From the NCBI GenBank assembly GCA_049792875.1, contig JBARBI010000068.1, forward strand, positions 1 to 64,000: a stretch of 64,000 nt of DNA, read 5' to 3'. This DNA comes from Sulfotelmatobacter sp049792875 (GTDB lineage Bacteria > Acidobacteriota > Terriglobia > Terriglobales > Acidobacteriaceae). The translations under genes and the position numbers were made by a program. The stretch's first letter is position 1; each line of letters opens with the position of its first letter. The notes under the pieces are model-generated. The model searched no databases. It was given only the letters and a program-made list of their open reading frames with translations, and was not told the origin of the DNA. Of this stretch, positions 24,378-33,475 are shown one piece after another.

Positions 24378-24842
24378 ATGAAAGTAGCGTTTCTGGTCGT
24401 TGTTGTTTTCGGCGCCGCGCTTTTTGCGGCGCAGCCGTCGCCGGCGCAAAACGCCTACATGCCCGATCAGGTGAAATACGGTCCGGCGCCGCCGTTCCTG
24501 CCACCCGGTGCGCAACTGGCCGTGCTCGAAGGGGACCCGATGGCCGCCTCTGGCGATTTCACGATTCGTCTGAAGATGCCCGACGGCTACAAAGTCGCTC
24601 CCCACACCCATCCCCACCGCGAGAACGTGACGGTGCTATCGGGCACGCTCAAGGTCGGGATGGGGGACACCTTCGATGCCAGTAAGATGATGAGCTTCGG
24701 GGCCGGCAGTTTCGCCTACCTCGATCCGACGATGCATCATTACGCGGGAGCGTCGGGGGAGACCGTCATCCAGATCCATGGGATGTCGCCGGCCCAGTTC
24801 AACTACATCAATCCGGCGGACGACCCGACGCCGAAGAAATAG
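24378..24842 (+). CDS. secreted cupin-domain protein
   Basis: 154 residues from ATG 24378 (GGAGGG eight bases upstream). A signal peptide (MKVAFLVVVVFGAALFAA, then QPSPAQNA) is followed by one cupin barrel. Motif 1 has the metal ligands in APHTHPHRENVTVLSG, and motif 2 ends near PTMHHYAGAS. It is probably a periplasmic metal-binding cupin, perhaps an enzyme on small acids; no substrate is suggested by the neighbours. Confidence 0.85.
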   Translation: MKVAFLVVVVFGAALFAAQPSPAQNAYMPDQVKYGPAPPFLPPGAQLAVLEGDPMAASGDFTIRLKMPDGYKVAPHTHPHRENVTVLSGTLKVGMGDTFDASKMMSFGAGSFAYLDPTMHHYAGASGETVIQIHGMSPAQFNYINPADDPTPKK

Positions 24843-24860
24843 ATGCAGTTACAACCATGC

Positions 24861-24933
24861 TGTCATCCTGAGGCCCGCGTTTTCTGCGGGCCGAAGGACC
24901 TCTGCAGTTTGCCTGCGCCGATCAGGAATGACA
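24861..24933. repeat. inverted pair of the TCATCCTGA dispersed repeat
   Basis: TGTCATCCTGAGGCCCGCG and ATCAGGAATGACA face each other between the convergent cupin and dnaJ genes, with an inner GGCCCGC/GCGGGCC hairpin. It may act as a bidirectional terminator-like structure. Confidence 0.65.
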
Positions 24934-24965
24934 ACGCGATGGGAAGGTAGACAGGGACGCAAGTC

Positions 24966-26198
24966 CTACACCTTGGTCCACAATTCCGCGCGCGGGTCTT
25001 CGGGGTTCAATTTGGCCAGTTCTCGGAGCAGTTCTTTCGTCCGCTCGTCGCGGGGCATAGGCACAGTTACCGTGATCTCGACGATCTCATCTCCCCGCGC
25101 ACCTTCCTTCGTGGCCGAAGGCACACCTTTTTCCCGAAGCCGCAGCTTCTGGCCTGACTGCGTCCCCGGAGGAATCTTCAGCAGCGCGCGCCCGTCAATC
25201 GTGGGCACTTCGATCTTCGCGCCCAGCGCGGCCTCGGTTGCGCTCACCGGCACCGTCAGATAAATGTCGTCCCCATCGCGGTGGAAGATCGGATGCTCCT
25301 CAGTCCGGATAATTGCATAGAGATCCCCGGGCGCACCTCCGTGGGCCCCGGCATTGCCCTTGCCTGGAACTCGAATCCGTTGCCCGTCGCGCGTTCCGGC
25401 CTTGATGCGGACCTCCAGCGGTTCAGTCTTGGTAACGGTACCTTCGCCATGGCAGGTGGGGCAGATCGTCAGATTCTTGCCTGTGCCGTGGCATCGTGGA
25501 CACTGCACGTTGAACTTCATGCGCCCGCCGGTCTGCGTCACCTGCCCGGTCCCGTTGCATTCCGGACATTTCCCCGGGGCCTGCAGAAAGCCCTGCCCGT
25601 GGCAATTCGAGCACGTGTCTTGGCGGGTGATATTCAGCCGCATCACGCCGCCCCGGATCGCCGTCCAGAAAGGCACGTTGACCTGATATTCCAGGTCGGT
25701 TCCGGGTTCGGGGCCCTCGTCAGCTCGCGAGGCGGCTTGCCCACCGCCGAAGATAGAACCGAAAATGTCCCGGAAGCCGCCGCCCCCGCCGCTCTTGCGA
25801 CCGCGCCCCGCGCTGTCGACCAGGTCAGAAAAATCGAATCCACCGAAATCGAAATGAACGCCCTGGCCGGCATCCTGCGCTCCACCCGGGAAACCGCCAG
25901 CAAATCCGCCGTCTCCCGCAGACCCACCCGCGCGCGCATAAGCCTCCGCGGTCGCCGGATCAATATTGTCGGAGTAGAACCCGACCTGGTCGTAGATCTT
26001 GCGTTTTTTGGGATCGCTGAGAACGTCGTTGGCTTCGGAAAGGGTCTTAAACTTCTCCTCCGCAGCCTTGTCCCCGGGATTGACGTCGGGATGGTACTTG
26101 CGCGCCAGCTTGCGGAACGCCTTGCGGATATCGTCGGCCGACGCCGACTTCTTCACGCCGAGAATTTCGTAGTAGTCCTTCTTGGGGGTCGTGGCCAT
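24966..26198 (-). CDS. dnaJ: molecular chaperone DnaJ
   Basis: 410-residue type I DnaJ. The J domain (residues 8-75) has the HPD motif in KLARKYHPDVNPGDKAAEEK. A Gly/Phe-rich linker follows (GGFAGGFPGGAQDAGQG). Four zinc-finger repeats are present (CSNCHGQG, CPECNGTG, CPRCHGTG, CPTCHGEG), then the C-terminal substrate-binding barrels. It stimulates DnaK ATPase and delivers unfolded clients. It lies downstream of dnaK and a small ORF on the same strand; GrpE is not in the window. Confidence 0.97.
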   Translation of the reverse strand: MATTPKKDYYEILGVKKSASADDIRKAFRKLARKYHPDVNPGDKAAEEKFKTLSEANDVLSDPKKRKIYDQVGFYSDNIDPATAEAYARAGGSAGDGGFAGGFPGGAQDAGQGVHFDFGGFDFSDLVDSAGRGRKSGGGGGFRDIFGSIFGGGQAASRADEGPEPGTDLEYQVNVPFWTAIRGGVMRLNITRQDTCSNCHGQGFLQAPGKCPECNGTGQVTQTGGRMKFNVQCPRCHGTGKNLTICPTCHGEGTVTKTEPLEVRIKAGTRDGQRIRVPGKGNAGAHGGAPGDLYAIIRTEEHPIFHRDGDDIYLTVPVSATEAALGAKIEVPTIDGRALLKIPPGTQSGQKLRLREKGVPSATKEGARGDEIVEITVTVPMPRDERTKELLRELAKLNPEDPRAELWTKV

Positions 26199-26236
26199 GG
26201 AGCGCTGTCTGAAATCGGATCGCGGACGACTCGAGT

Positions 26237-26419
26237 TTAATTCAGAATCTTCCTTCTCTCTTTATCTTCTATCACCAGCGTCAAATCTTCGGACTCGGCT
26301 CCGTCCACATAGACCGGGACGGGCCGCGTGCCCGTATCCGTCGACACAAAAACGAGCCACCGCCTCTCGTCTTCAGCGAGGCTCAGAAAATACGTTTCCC
26401 CATTGACCTGAAAATCCAC
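26237..26419 (-). CDS. small conserved-context protein between dnaK and dnaJ
   Basis: 60-residue protein starting at GTG 26419, chosen because AGGAGG sits seven bases upstream; the frame is open further upstream but without any ribosome-binding site. The peptide begins as a small beta-rich domain (DFQVNGETYFLSLAEDERRW, then LVFVSTDTGTRPVPVYVDG) and ends in a charged helix (EDKERRKILN). No family is recognised. Its position 38 bp before dnaJ and downstream of dnaK suggests cotranscription with the chaperones. Confidence 0.65.
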   Translation of the reverse strand: MDFQVNGETYFLSLAEDERRWLVFVSTDTGTRPVPVYVDGAESEDLTLVIEDKERRKILN

Positions 26420-26448
26420 TTCGACTCCTCCTGAGTTATTTGTTCTTC

Positions 26449-26668
26449 TGTCATCCTGAGCGAAATTGCCGCCCGCGAAGCGGACGGCAACGCAATCGAA
26501 GGACCCCGTGACTCTAAAACAGCCGGGACACCTCAGGGAGTTTCCATCAAACGTTGACGTCATCGTGAGAACTCCCTCACAGGTTCATCTCGTTGCAAGC
26601 ATGCAAGGGGTCCTTCGACTCCGTGTATGCTTCGCCTTTGCGAAGCATACGCTCCGCTCAGGATGACA
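26449..26668. repeat. 220-bp element bounded by inverted TCATCCTGA repeats
   Basis: The left end TGTCATCCTGAGCG and the right end CGCTCAGGATGACA are inverted, and inside them GAAGGACCCCGTG faces GCAAGGGGTCCTTCG. A further GCTTCGCC/GCGAAGC hairpin is near 26635. It occupies most of the 365-base gap between dnaK and the small ORF, so it would be in the dnaK-dnaJ message as a long stem structure. Confidence 0.75.
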
Positions 26669-26784
26669 AGCCTCAGAGTGTTTCACCTCTGAGCTTGACC
26701 CGGTCGCCAATTCTCAACGAAGCCGGTCGACTGACGGGGCCGCCTTTGCGGGCAGCCCCCGTCTGGATTCGTTTCGAGGGTATG

Positions 26785-28716
26785 TTACTTCTTGTCTTCC
26801 ACGTCCACGTACTCGGCGTCGATCACGCCTTCGTCTTTTTTCTTGGCCTGACCGTTGCTGTTCGGATCGCCGCCCGCGCTCGCGCCCGGCGTTGGACCCG
26901 CGCCTGGCGCCGGCTGGGCCGCCTTGTACATCTGTTCGGCCAGCTTGTGTGACGCCTGGGTCAGCACCTCGCGCGCCTTGTCCATGGTCGCCTTGTCGTT
27001 CGACTCCAGCGCTTTTTTGGCGTCGGCGACGGCGTTTTCGACTTCGCCACGTTCCGAGCCGGAGATCTTGTCGCCCTGCTCGCGCAGCATCTTCTCGATG
27101 TTGTAGACCATCGAGTCGAGCTGGTTCTTGGCCTCGATCGACTCGCGCTGGGCCTTGTCCTCGGCGGCGTGCGCGTCAGCTTCCTTGGCCATGCGCTCGA
27201 CTTCTTCCTTCGACAATCCGGAAGACGACGTGATCGTAATCTTCTGGTCCTTCTGCGTGGCCGTATCTTTCGCGGTCACGTTCAAGATGCCGTTGGCGTC
27301 GATGTCGAACGTCACTTCGATCTGCGGCACGCCGCGTGGAGCCGGCGGAATCCCGGTCAGATGAAACTTGCCCAGCGTCCGGTTCTGCGCCGCCATGGGA
27401 CGCTCGCCCTGCAGCACATGGACTTCAACCGAGGTCTGGCTGTCGGCCGCCGTCGAGAACGTCTCCGTCTTTTTAGTAGGAATGGTCGTATTGCGCGGGA
27501 TCATCGGCGTCGCCACCCCGCCCAGCGTCTCAATCGCCAGCGAAAGAGGAGTCACGTCGAGCAGCAGCAGATCCTTCACTTCGCCGCCCAGCACGCCACC
27601 CTGAATTGCCGCGCCGATCGCGACTACTTCGTCGGGATTCACGCCCTTGTGGCCTTCCTTGCCGAACAACTCCTTCACCAGCGCCTGAATGCGCGGCATG
27701 CGCGTTTGTCCGCCGACCAACACCACTTCGTTGATCTTGCTGGCGTCTATGCCTGCATCCTTCAAACACTGCTTGCAGGGACCGACCGACCGCTGGATAA
27801 TATCTTCCACCATCCCCTCGAGCTTGGCCCGGGTCAGCTTCTTCACCAGGTGCTTCGGCCCACTCGCATCCGCCGTGATGAACGGTAGATTGATCTCGGT
27901 TTCCATGGTGGTCGATAGTTCGATCTTGGCCCGCTCCGCCGCGTCGCGCAGACGCTGCAGGGCCATCTCATTGCCCTTGCCACGCAAGTCCAGCCCTTCG
28001 TCCTTCTTGAATTCGTCAATGAGCCAGTCAACGATGCGCTGGTCCAGATTGTCGCCGCCCAGGTGGGTGTCGCCATTGGTGGCCTTGACTTCAATTACGC
28101 CCTCGCCCACTTCCAGCACCGAGATGTCAAACGTCCCGCCGCCAAAGTCATACACCGCGATGGTCTCGTCCTTGCTCTTGTCCAGCCCGTAGGCCAGCGC
28201 GGCCGCCGTCGGCTCGTTGATGATGCGCTTCACTTCGAGCCCGGCAATCTGCCCGGCATCTTTGGTTGCCTGCCGCTGCGCATCGTTAAAGTAGGCAGGT
28301 ACGGTGATCACCGCCTCGGTCACCTTCTCGCCGAGATAGTCTTCCGCCGCCTTCTTCAGCTTCTGCAGAATCAGCGCCGAGATCTGGGGAGGCGTGTATT
28401 CCTTGCCCTGCGCCAGCACGGCGACGTGGTCGCCCGACTGCACGACCTTGTAGGGCACCATTTTGATTTCTTCCGAGACTTCGTTGTAGCGGCGTCCCAT
28501 AAACCGCTTGATCGAATACACCGTGTTCTCCGGGTTCGTGATGGCCTGCCGCTTCGCCACCTGGCCGACCAGACGCTCGCCGGTCTTGGTGAAGCCCACC
28601 ACCGAGGGCGTAGTGCGCCCTCCTTCTTCATTGGGGATCACTTTAGGCTCGCCGCCCTCCATGACCGCCACGCAGGAATTGGTAGTTCCGAGGTCAATGC
28701 CGATAATCTTTCCCAT
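26785..28716 (-). CDS. dnaK: molecular chaperone DnaK (Hsp70)
   Basis: 643-residue Hsp70. The nucleotide-binding domain shows GIDLGTTNSCVAVMEGG, NEPTAAALAYGLDKS, VYDFGGGTFDISVLEV, and LVGGQTRMPRIQALVKELFG. The DLLLLDVTPLSLAIETLGG linker and the substrate-binding domain follow. The Gly-rich tail ends in EGVIDAEYVDVEDKK, close to the EEVKDKK-type bacterial ending. ATG 28716 has AGGAGG at usual spacing. It is headed by a promoter with a HAIR-like operator. Confidence 0.98.
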   Translation of the reverse strand: MGKIIGIDLGTTNSCVAVMEGGEPKVIPNEEGGRTTPSVVGFTKTGERLVGQVAKRQAITNPENTVYSIKRFMGRRYNEVSEEIKMVPYKVVQSGDHVAVLAQGKEYTPPQISALILQKLKKAAEDYLGEKVTEAVITVPAYFNDAQRQATKDAGQIAGLEVKRIINEPTAAALAYGLDKSKDETIAVYDFGGGTFDISVLEVGEGVIEVKATNGDTHLGGDNLDQRIVDWLIDEFKKDEGLDLRGKGNEMALQRLRDAAERAKIELSTTMETEINLPFITADASGPKHLVKKLTRAKLEGMVEDIIQRSVGPCKQCLKDAGIDASKINEVVLVGGQTRMPRIQALVKELFGKEGHKGVNPDEVVAIGAAIQGGVLGGEVKDLLLLDVTPLSLAIETLGGVATPMIPRNTTIPTKKTETFSTAADSQTSVEVHVLQGERPMAAQNRTLGKFHLTGIPPAPRGVPQIEVTFDIDANGILNVTAKDTATQKDQKITITSSSGLSKEEVERMAKEADAHAAEDKAQRESIEAKNQLDSMVYNIEKMLREQGDKISGSERGEVENAVADAKKALESNDKATMDKAREVLTQASHKLAEQMYKAAQPAPGAGPTPGASAGGDPNSNGQAKKKDEGVIDAEYVDVEDKK

Positions 28717-28783
28717 AAAAAACTCCTCCTGGAATTCGATAAGTGCTTTAAAATCAATGCCGATACGATTGCGCCAAGTTCCA

Positions 28784-28813
28784 TGCTAAGACCTGAGTGT
28801 ATCGCTGTCAAGG
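28784..28813 (-). promoter_or_regulatory. dnaK promoter overlapped by a HAIR-like HspR operator
   Basis: On the minus strand TTGACA (28812-28807), a 17-base spacer and TAGCAT (28789-28784) make a sigma70-like promoter, about 70 bases before dnaK. The sequence CTTGACA-N7-ACTCAGG (28813-28793) differs from the HAIR consensus CTTGAGT-N7-ACTCAAG at three of 14 positions and overlaps the -35 box. HspR, encoded at 22.1-22.5 kb, is the expected repressor. Confidence 0.65.
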
Positions 28814-28874
28814 TTTAGATGCGGCACAAATTGAAGAGGATGCGAGGGATTTTTCGGCCGCGGGAGATGTGGGT

Positions 28875-28912
28875 CCGGGTCTCTGACCCGGGCAGGCCGA
28901 GCGAAGCTCGGC
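28875..28912. repeat. paired hairpins downstream of the Ser/Thr kinase gene
   Basis: CCGGGT/ACCCGG (28875-28880 with 28886-28891) and GCCGAGC/GCTCGGC (28896-28902 with 28906-28912) lie head to tail. The arrangement matches the other paired-hairpin elements although the stems differ. It may help end transcription of the kinase gene. Confidence 0.65.
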
Positions 28913-28999
28913 TGGCTCTCGTGTGCGTGCCGAGGATCCCGACTCCCGGCAGCTCGAACTGAAAGCTGAGACCCGAGAACACAGAGGAGAACAGAGCCC

Positions 29000-31762
29000 C
29001 TACTCTGTCTCCCCTCGCCACAACGGCTCCCCGCCCAGCGAGTGATAGAACCCCCACCCCGCCAGCGCCACCACGCTGAGCAGCGCGAGCAGCGACGTGC
29101 TCGCGTACCAGGCCGAGAAGTCCGCAGTGAACGGCACGTTTCCCAGCATATCCACGGTGAAGGCCCCGACTGCCAGAGGCACCAGGCCGAAGCGGAGGAC
29201 AATCAGCGTCAGGATGCCGTAAATGAGAAGAATAACCGGGACGTCCACTGCCAGATGTGTGCTCTGCAGCGACCGCATCCCTAGGAAGATCGCGACGAAC
29301 AAAACCGCCGCAATCCACTCAGCCCGCCGGCCCTTCCAACCCACGAGCTTGAACAGGAACTCCACCACCAACTTCAGCCCCAGCAGCAGAAAGAAGAATT
29401 GCATCGTGCCGAAGATCGAGAAAGGAATCTGGAGCAGCCATTGGCCCAGCGCCCGGCGGCCTCCCAGCAGGTACGCCGAAGCGCTCAGGGGCGGTGAGGC
29501 GCCGATGCGCGCTAGCGGGATGAAGCTCCCCTCAAAGATCAGGATCCACAGGGTGCCGAAGGCGACGCCAAACAGGATGTCGCGTCCCACCACTGGATCC
29601 CGTACCTGCCCGGAGATCAGGCGACTCCAGGAAATGATGGCCTGCGGCCAGTTCCGGCGAATCCACGGCTCGATGGCTAGATAGAGCATCCACATTCCGC
29701 CTCCCCACAGGAGCCCGGCGGCGATCGCGAGGACCAGGTACCCGAAAGTCTGGAAGCCGGCCACGAAATGGGAGCGGCACAACCACAACACGATTTCCAG
29801 CGCGAACAGGATGCCGCCCAGTCGGAGCGCGCCTTCGCGGTCGCCACGTCCACGACGATAATTTCGGCGCGCCAGCAGCGCGCCCGCCACGAGCATGCCA
29901 ATGAGCAGCACCAGCCCAATGATCTGCGCCGCACGGTTCTTTTTATCGCCCGGGGATTGAGGCGCGACCATACGCCATGGCTGGTTCCAGTCGCCGATCA
30001 TCGCGAAGAACACGGGTTTCCCGTGCCAGGCCGCAGCCTCAACTCGCAGTGGCCGGTTCGAGCCCGGCCATACTCCGGTCCAGGCGGCACGTGCGTCGGC
30101 CATGCCCAGCGAAGTCCACTGCGGCTGCGCGGGTTGCAACTTGGACGGGTCCACTTCCGCGGCGGAAAACAAGGCGCTCCAGTCCGGCGGAGCAGTGGGT
30201 GCGGCGGTACTTTCTTTCTGCGGAGGAATTGCCTGTAGATAAATCAGCCTGCCCTTGGAGTCCAGCTTTACGTTGATCATTCCAGAGAGCGTGGTCGCAG
30301 GGTCGTTTTCCGTAACAATTCCTGGAACCAGCGTGAAGTCGCCGTAATCGGTGGCCCCCATCTGGTCCGGACTCTGCCGGTACCAGAACTCCAGCATGGT
30401 CGGACGCCCGGCAATCACCTCGTCCCAGTTGGGAGGCGTCTTGCTCTCCTTCTCCACCGAATCCCGGAAATTGGTGTCGTAGTCGAATCCAAAAGCGCTA
30501 TCTGCGGGCTTCTCCGGGTAGCCGAGCCGCGCGACAATCTCGCGCGCTTTGTGCGCCAGCACCTCCGGGGTCTGCTCCAGGTGCATCTTCTCGACTGCGC
30601 TGTAGCGGATGGTCAAGAAAGTTCCCGCGGCCAGACCAACCAGCACCGCAATCAGACAGGCGACAGCGGTTCGGGGACGAAGGCCAGCGGTTTCTCCCGA
30701 GGCCGCCACCAGTTGCGGAGACGGGGTTTCCCCCGCGGCCAATGCCGCCGCCAGTGGATCGCCTCCCGGCAACGCCGCGGCCACCGCGAGGGCCGTGGCG
30801 GGACGGGCCGAGGGTTCGGTCTCGAGACACCGCAGAATCACCCTCTCCACGATCGGATCCAGATCTTTCACCACCGACGAGGGCCGGCTGGGTGTGCGGT
30901 CGCCGCGCCCCTGCAGCAGTTTCACCGGAGATTCAGCGAATGCCCGCTTGCCCGTGAACACTTCATAGAGCACCAGGCCGAGAGCATAGATGTCGCTGCG
31001 CGTGCTCACTTCCTTGCCCGCCAATTGTTCGGGCGCCATGTAGGCCGGAGTGCCGCTGCGTACCTCATGGCCGCGGATGTCGTCGGCCACGCCCGCCAAT
31101 CCGAAATCGGTGATCACGACCTGGCCACGGCCATCGAGCATGATGTTGGCCGGTTTCAGGTCGCGGTGCAGGACGCCCTTCGCGTGGGCCGCGGCCAGCC
31201 CCGCACAGAGTTGCCGCGCGATGTCCAGGGCTTTGTCCGGCGGAAGGCGGCCGATGCGACGCAGCAGGGAGGCCAGGTCTTCCCCATCCACATACTCCAT
31301 CGTGAAAAATGTCTGGCCATCGACATCGCCCACGTCGTACACCCGGCAAACGTTGGGATGGGAGACTCGCCGGGCGACCCGCACTTCGTTGCGAAAGCGC
31401 TCCAGCAGTCCTTCGTCGCGCGCTGCTTCGTCGGGCAGAAATTTCAGCGCGATGGCCTGGCCAAGCGTCAGATCATCGGCGCGGTAGACTTCGCCCATGC
31501 CGCCTTTGCCGAGCAAGGCGATGATGCGGTAGCGGGAAGCGACCAGTCGCCCGGGAAGAAACCGCCCTTCGTTCAGCAGGTATTCCGCGGAACTGGAAGG
31601 CCGTGACGAAGACCCCGACGCCGGTCGCGGAGGCAAGGGCGACGTCGCGGTTGCAAAGTCGCGCGTGGCCACGTCGGCGGGATCTGGCACCGGTGTTCCG
31701 CACGCTGAGCAAAAGCGGACGCTGTTTGGTAACTCGGTCGTGCAGGATGAGCACTTGGCCAT
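29000..31762 (-). CDS. zinc-ribbon Ser/Thr protein kinase with polytopic membrane C-terminus
   Basis: 920-residue protein with an unusual build. Residues 4-22 form a zinc ribbon (CSSC, CSAC). Residues about 78-335 are a complete PknB-type kinase: GKGGMGEVYRA, Lys107 in IALKFL, HRDLKPANIML at 199-209, DFG at 219-221, and MAPEQ. A single membrane helix follows at about 365-387. Then comes an extracytoplasmic domain of about 230 residues (with DFTLVPGIVTENDPATTL) and a C-terminal block of roughly eight hydrophobic segments ending near EPLWRGETE. The last block resembles membrane sensor or CPBP-like regions, but I do not recognise it. It likely senses an envelope signal and phosphorylates cytoplasmic proteins. 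Confidence 0.85.
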   Translation of the reverse strand: MAKCSSCTTELPNSVRFCSACGTPVPDPADVATRDFATATSPLPPRPASGSSSRPSSSAEYLLNEGRFLPGRLVASRYRIIALLGKGGMGEVYRADDLTLGQAIALKFLPDEAARDEGLLERFRNEVRVARRVSHPNVCRVYDVGDVDGQTFFTMEYVDGEDLASLLRRIGRLPPDKALDIARQLCAGLAAAHAKGVLHRDLKPANIMLDGRGQVVITDFGLAGVADDIRGHEVRSGTPAYMAPEQLAGKEVSTRSDIYALGLVLYEVFTGKRAFAESPVKLLQGRGDRTPSRPSSVVKDLDPIVERVILRCLETEPSARPATALAVAAALPGGDPLAAALAAGETPSPQLVAASGETAGLRPRTAVACLIAVLVGLAAGTFLTIRYSAVEKMHLEQTPEVLAHKAREIVARLGYPEKPADSAFGFDYDTNFRDSVEKESKTPPNWDEVIAGRPTMLEFWYRQSPDQMGATDYGDFTLVPGIVTENDPATTLSGMINVKLDSKGRLIYLQAIPPQKESTAAPTAPPDWSALFSAAEVDPSKLQPAQPQWTSLGMADARAAWTGVWPGSNRPLRVEAAAWHGKPVFFAMIGDWNQPWRMVAPQSPGDKKNRAAQIIGLVLLIGMLVAGALLARRNYRRGRGDREGALRLGGILFALEIVLWLCRSHFVAGFQTFGYLVLAIAAGLLWGGGMWMLYLAIEPWIRRNWPQAIISWSRLISGQVRDPVVGRDILFGVAFGTLWILIFEGSFIPLARIGASPPLSASAYLLGGRRALGQWLLQIPFSIFGTMQFFFLLLGLKLVVEFLFKLVGWKGRRAEWIAAVLFVAIFLGMRSLQSTHLAVDVPVILLIYGILTLIVLRFGLVPLAVGAFTVDMLGNVPFTADFSAWYASTSLLALLSVVALAGWGFYHSLGGEPLWRGETE

Positions 31763-31873
31763 GATTTTTCCCGCTACAGTCTACCCCAGACTTCGGATCT
31801 CGGACCTTCTGGCCTTGGGACATGTGAGGTCCGACGTCCGACGTCTGAGGTCCGGTTTGTTACCATCCAAGCG

Positions 31874-33454
31874 ATGACCTCACGCTTGGGCCGCTGGCTG
31901 CGGGATCCTCGATTTCTTGTGTGTGTCACGGCGGGCCTGCTTGCCTTCTTCGTGCAATCGGGCGAACTGGGCAGCGCCGACACCATGCACCGCCTGCAAA
32001 CCACGCACTGGCTCTGGACTTCGCAGCCTCAGGTATTTCCCAACGAATATCCCGAGTTCGGCCTGCCCGGTCGCGGGGCCAAAATCTTTAGCTGGTACGG
32101 CATCGGCCAATCCCTGCTCATGCTGCCTGCCGACATGGTGGCAACCTGGATTGCGCAGTGGCCGGTTTTCTCGGGGTACGAGGATGACCCTGCGGTCCGC
32201 AGCATTCTCGTCAGCTACAGCACCAATATTCTGGTTAGCGTGCTCACCGCGCTGATCGCGTTTCGCCTGCTGCGCCAGTTGCGGTTCGACTTGAACCAGG
32301 CCGTGGCCGGCGTCCTGGCGCTGCTGTTCTGCACCACCCACCTGCACTATACCCAGAATATGCAGGAGAACAACTACATCATGCTTCTGACCCTGACTGG
32401 ATTTTCCCTCCAGTACGATTGGCTGCGCACCGGTAATGGACGCGCTCTCTTTCTGGGTTCAGCAGCCCTTGGACTCAACCTGCTGACGCGCGTGACGACT
32501 GGCCTCGACCTGATCGCAGGTGGTGTCTTTCTCCTGGGGGTGCTCTGGTTCGAGCAGGTCCGTGGCCGTGCCCTCTGGCCGCGCCTGGTGAGTTATTGCA
32601 AGATTGCCCTCCCGATCTACGCTGTGTTTGCGCTCTTGGAGCGTTTTTACAACTTCTACCGCTTCGGATCATTCAGCCAAACCTATCTCCCCATCTTCGC
32701 GCGGGAACAGCGCCTGCAAGATCCCACCCTGCCCGCAAACTTCCCTTGGAGCACGCCCTTCCAGGAGGGAGTTCTGGGTGCTCTTTTCAAGCCCGAAAAG
32801 TCCATCTTTCTGTTCGACCCTCTGCTTGTGCTCGCGCTCATACTGTTTGTGCTCTTGTGGAAACGTCTTGGCCCCGAAGTCCGCGCCTATGCCGTGACTT
32901 CGCTTCTGCTCCTCGCCGGCTATATCAGTTTCTACGCGCGCTACACGTACTGGGCGGGCGACTTCTCCTGGGGCGACCGCTACCTGGCAACTGCGGCAGA
33001 GATGGTGGCGCTGCTCGCAGTTCCCCTGCTCCTGCGCCATCGCGCAAACCTGGGTCCGTGGGTCTGGCGCAGCAGCATGGTTCTCATCGCCGCCAGCTTG
33101 CTTGTTCAGCTCGCATCACTGGCCTTCTGGCTGCCACTCGAGATCTACCAGATGGAGACGCTCGGCCATCCCACATTCGTAATTGCGCTGCGGTTCAAAA
33201 ACATCGCCGCATTCGCCCTGGGCAAGATGGATGCCTGGGGCCTGAATACGGAAGCCATGACGCAGGACCCGTGGGACTACGTTCACATCACCACATGGAA
33301 TTTTCTGCCGTTCCTGCTGCGCCGCGTAGGAGCCGCGCCCCGGTGGGTAGTGAACGCAGTGTTCACGATTTGGGGCGCGGTGCTGGTGACTCTGGTTGCC
33401 GCTTTGTGGCGGTTGAAAACGACCCTCCACCGGGAGAGTTCGCCTTCCGTCTAG
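31874..33454 (+). CDS. polytopic membrane protein, glycosyltransferase-39-like
   Basis: 526-residue integral membrane protein with about 11 hydrophobic segments. The N-terminal loop after TM1 (QSGELGSADTMHRLQTTHWL) has acidic residues where GT-C enzymes (PMT/ArnT-like) place their catalytic Asp. Later ALIAFRLLRQLRFDLNQAVA and YARYTYWAGDFSWGDRYLAT fit the same topology. I would call it a putative GT-C sugar transferase acting on lipid-linked sugars, but the family link is weak. It is divergent from the kinase gene; the 111-base gap holds a tandem GTCCGAC repeat near 31830. Confidence 0.6.
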   Translation: MTSRLGRWLRDPRFLVCVTAGLLAFFVQSGELGSADTMHRLQTTHWLWTSQPQVFPNEYPEFGLPGRGAKIFSWYGIGQSLLMLPADMVATWIAQWPVFSGYEDDPAVRSILVSYSTNILVSVLTALIAFRLLRQLRFDLNQAVAGVLALLFCTTHLHYTQNMQENNYIMLLTLTGFSLQYDWLRTGNGRALFLGSAALGLNLLTRVTTGLDLIAGGVFLLGVLWFEQVRGRALWPRLVSYCKIALPIYAVFALLERFYNFYRFGSFSQTYLPIFAREQRLQDPTLPANFPWSTPFQEGVLGALFKPEKSIFLFDPLLVLALILFVLLWKRLGPEVRAYAVTSLLLLAGYISFYARYTYWAGDFSWGDRYLATAAEMVALLAVPLLLRHRANLGPWVWRSSMVLIAASLLVQLASLAFWLPLEIYQMETLGHPTFVIALRFKNIAAFALGKMDAWGLNTEAMTQDPWDYVHITTWNFLPFLLRRVGAAPRWVVNAVFTIWGAVLVTLVAALWRLKTTLHRESSPSV

Positions 33455-33475
33455 TGTTCCTTTCTGTAGGCACGC

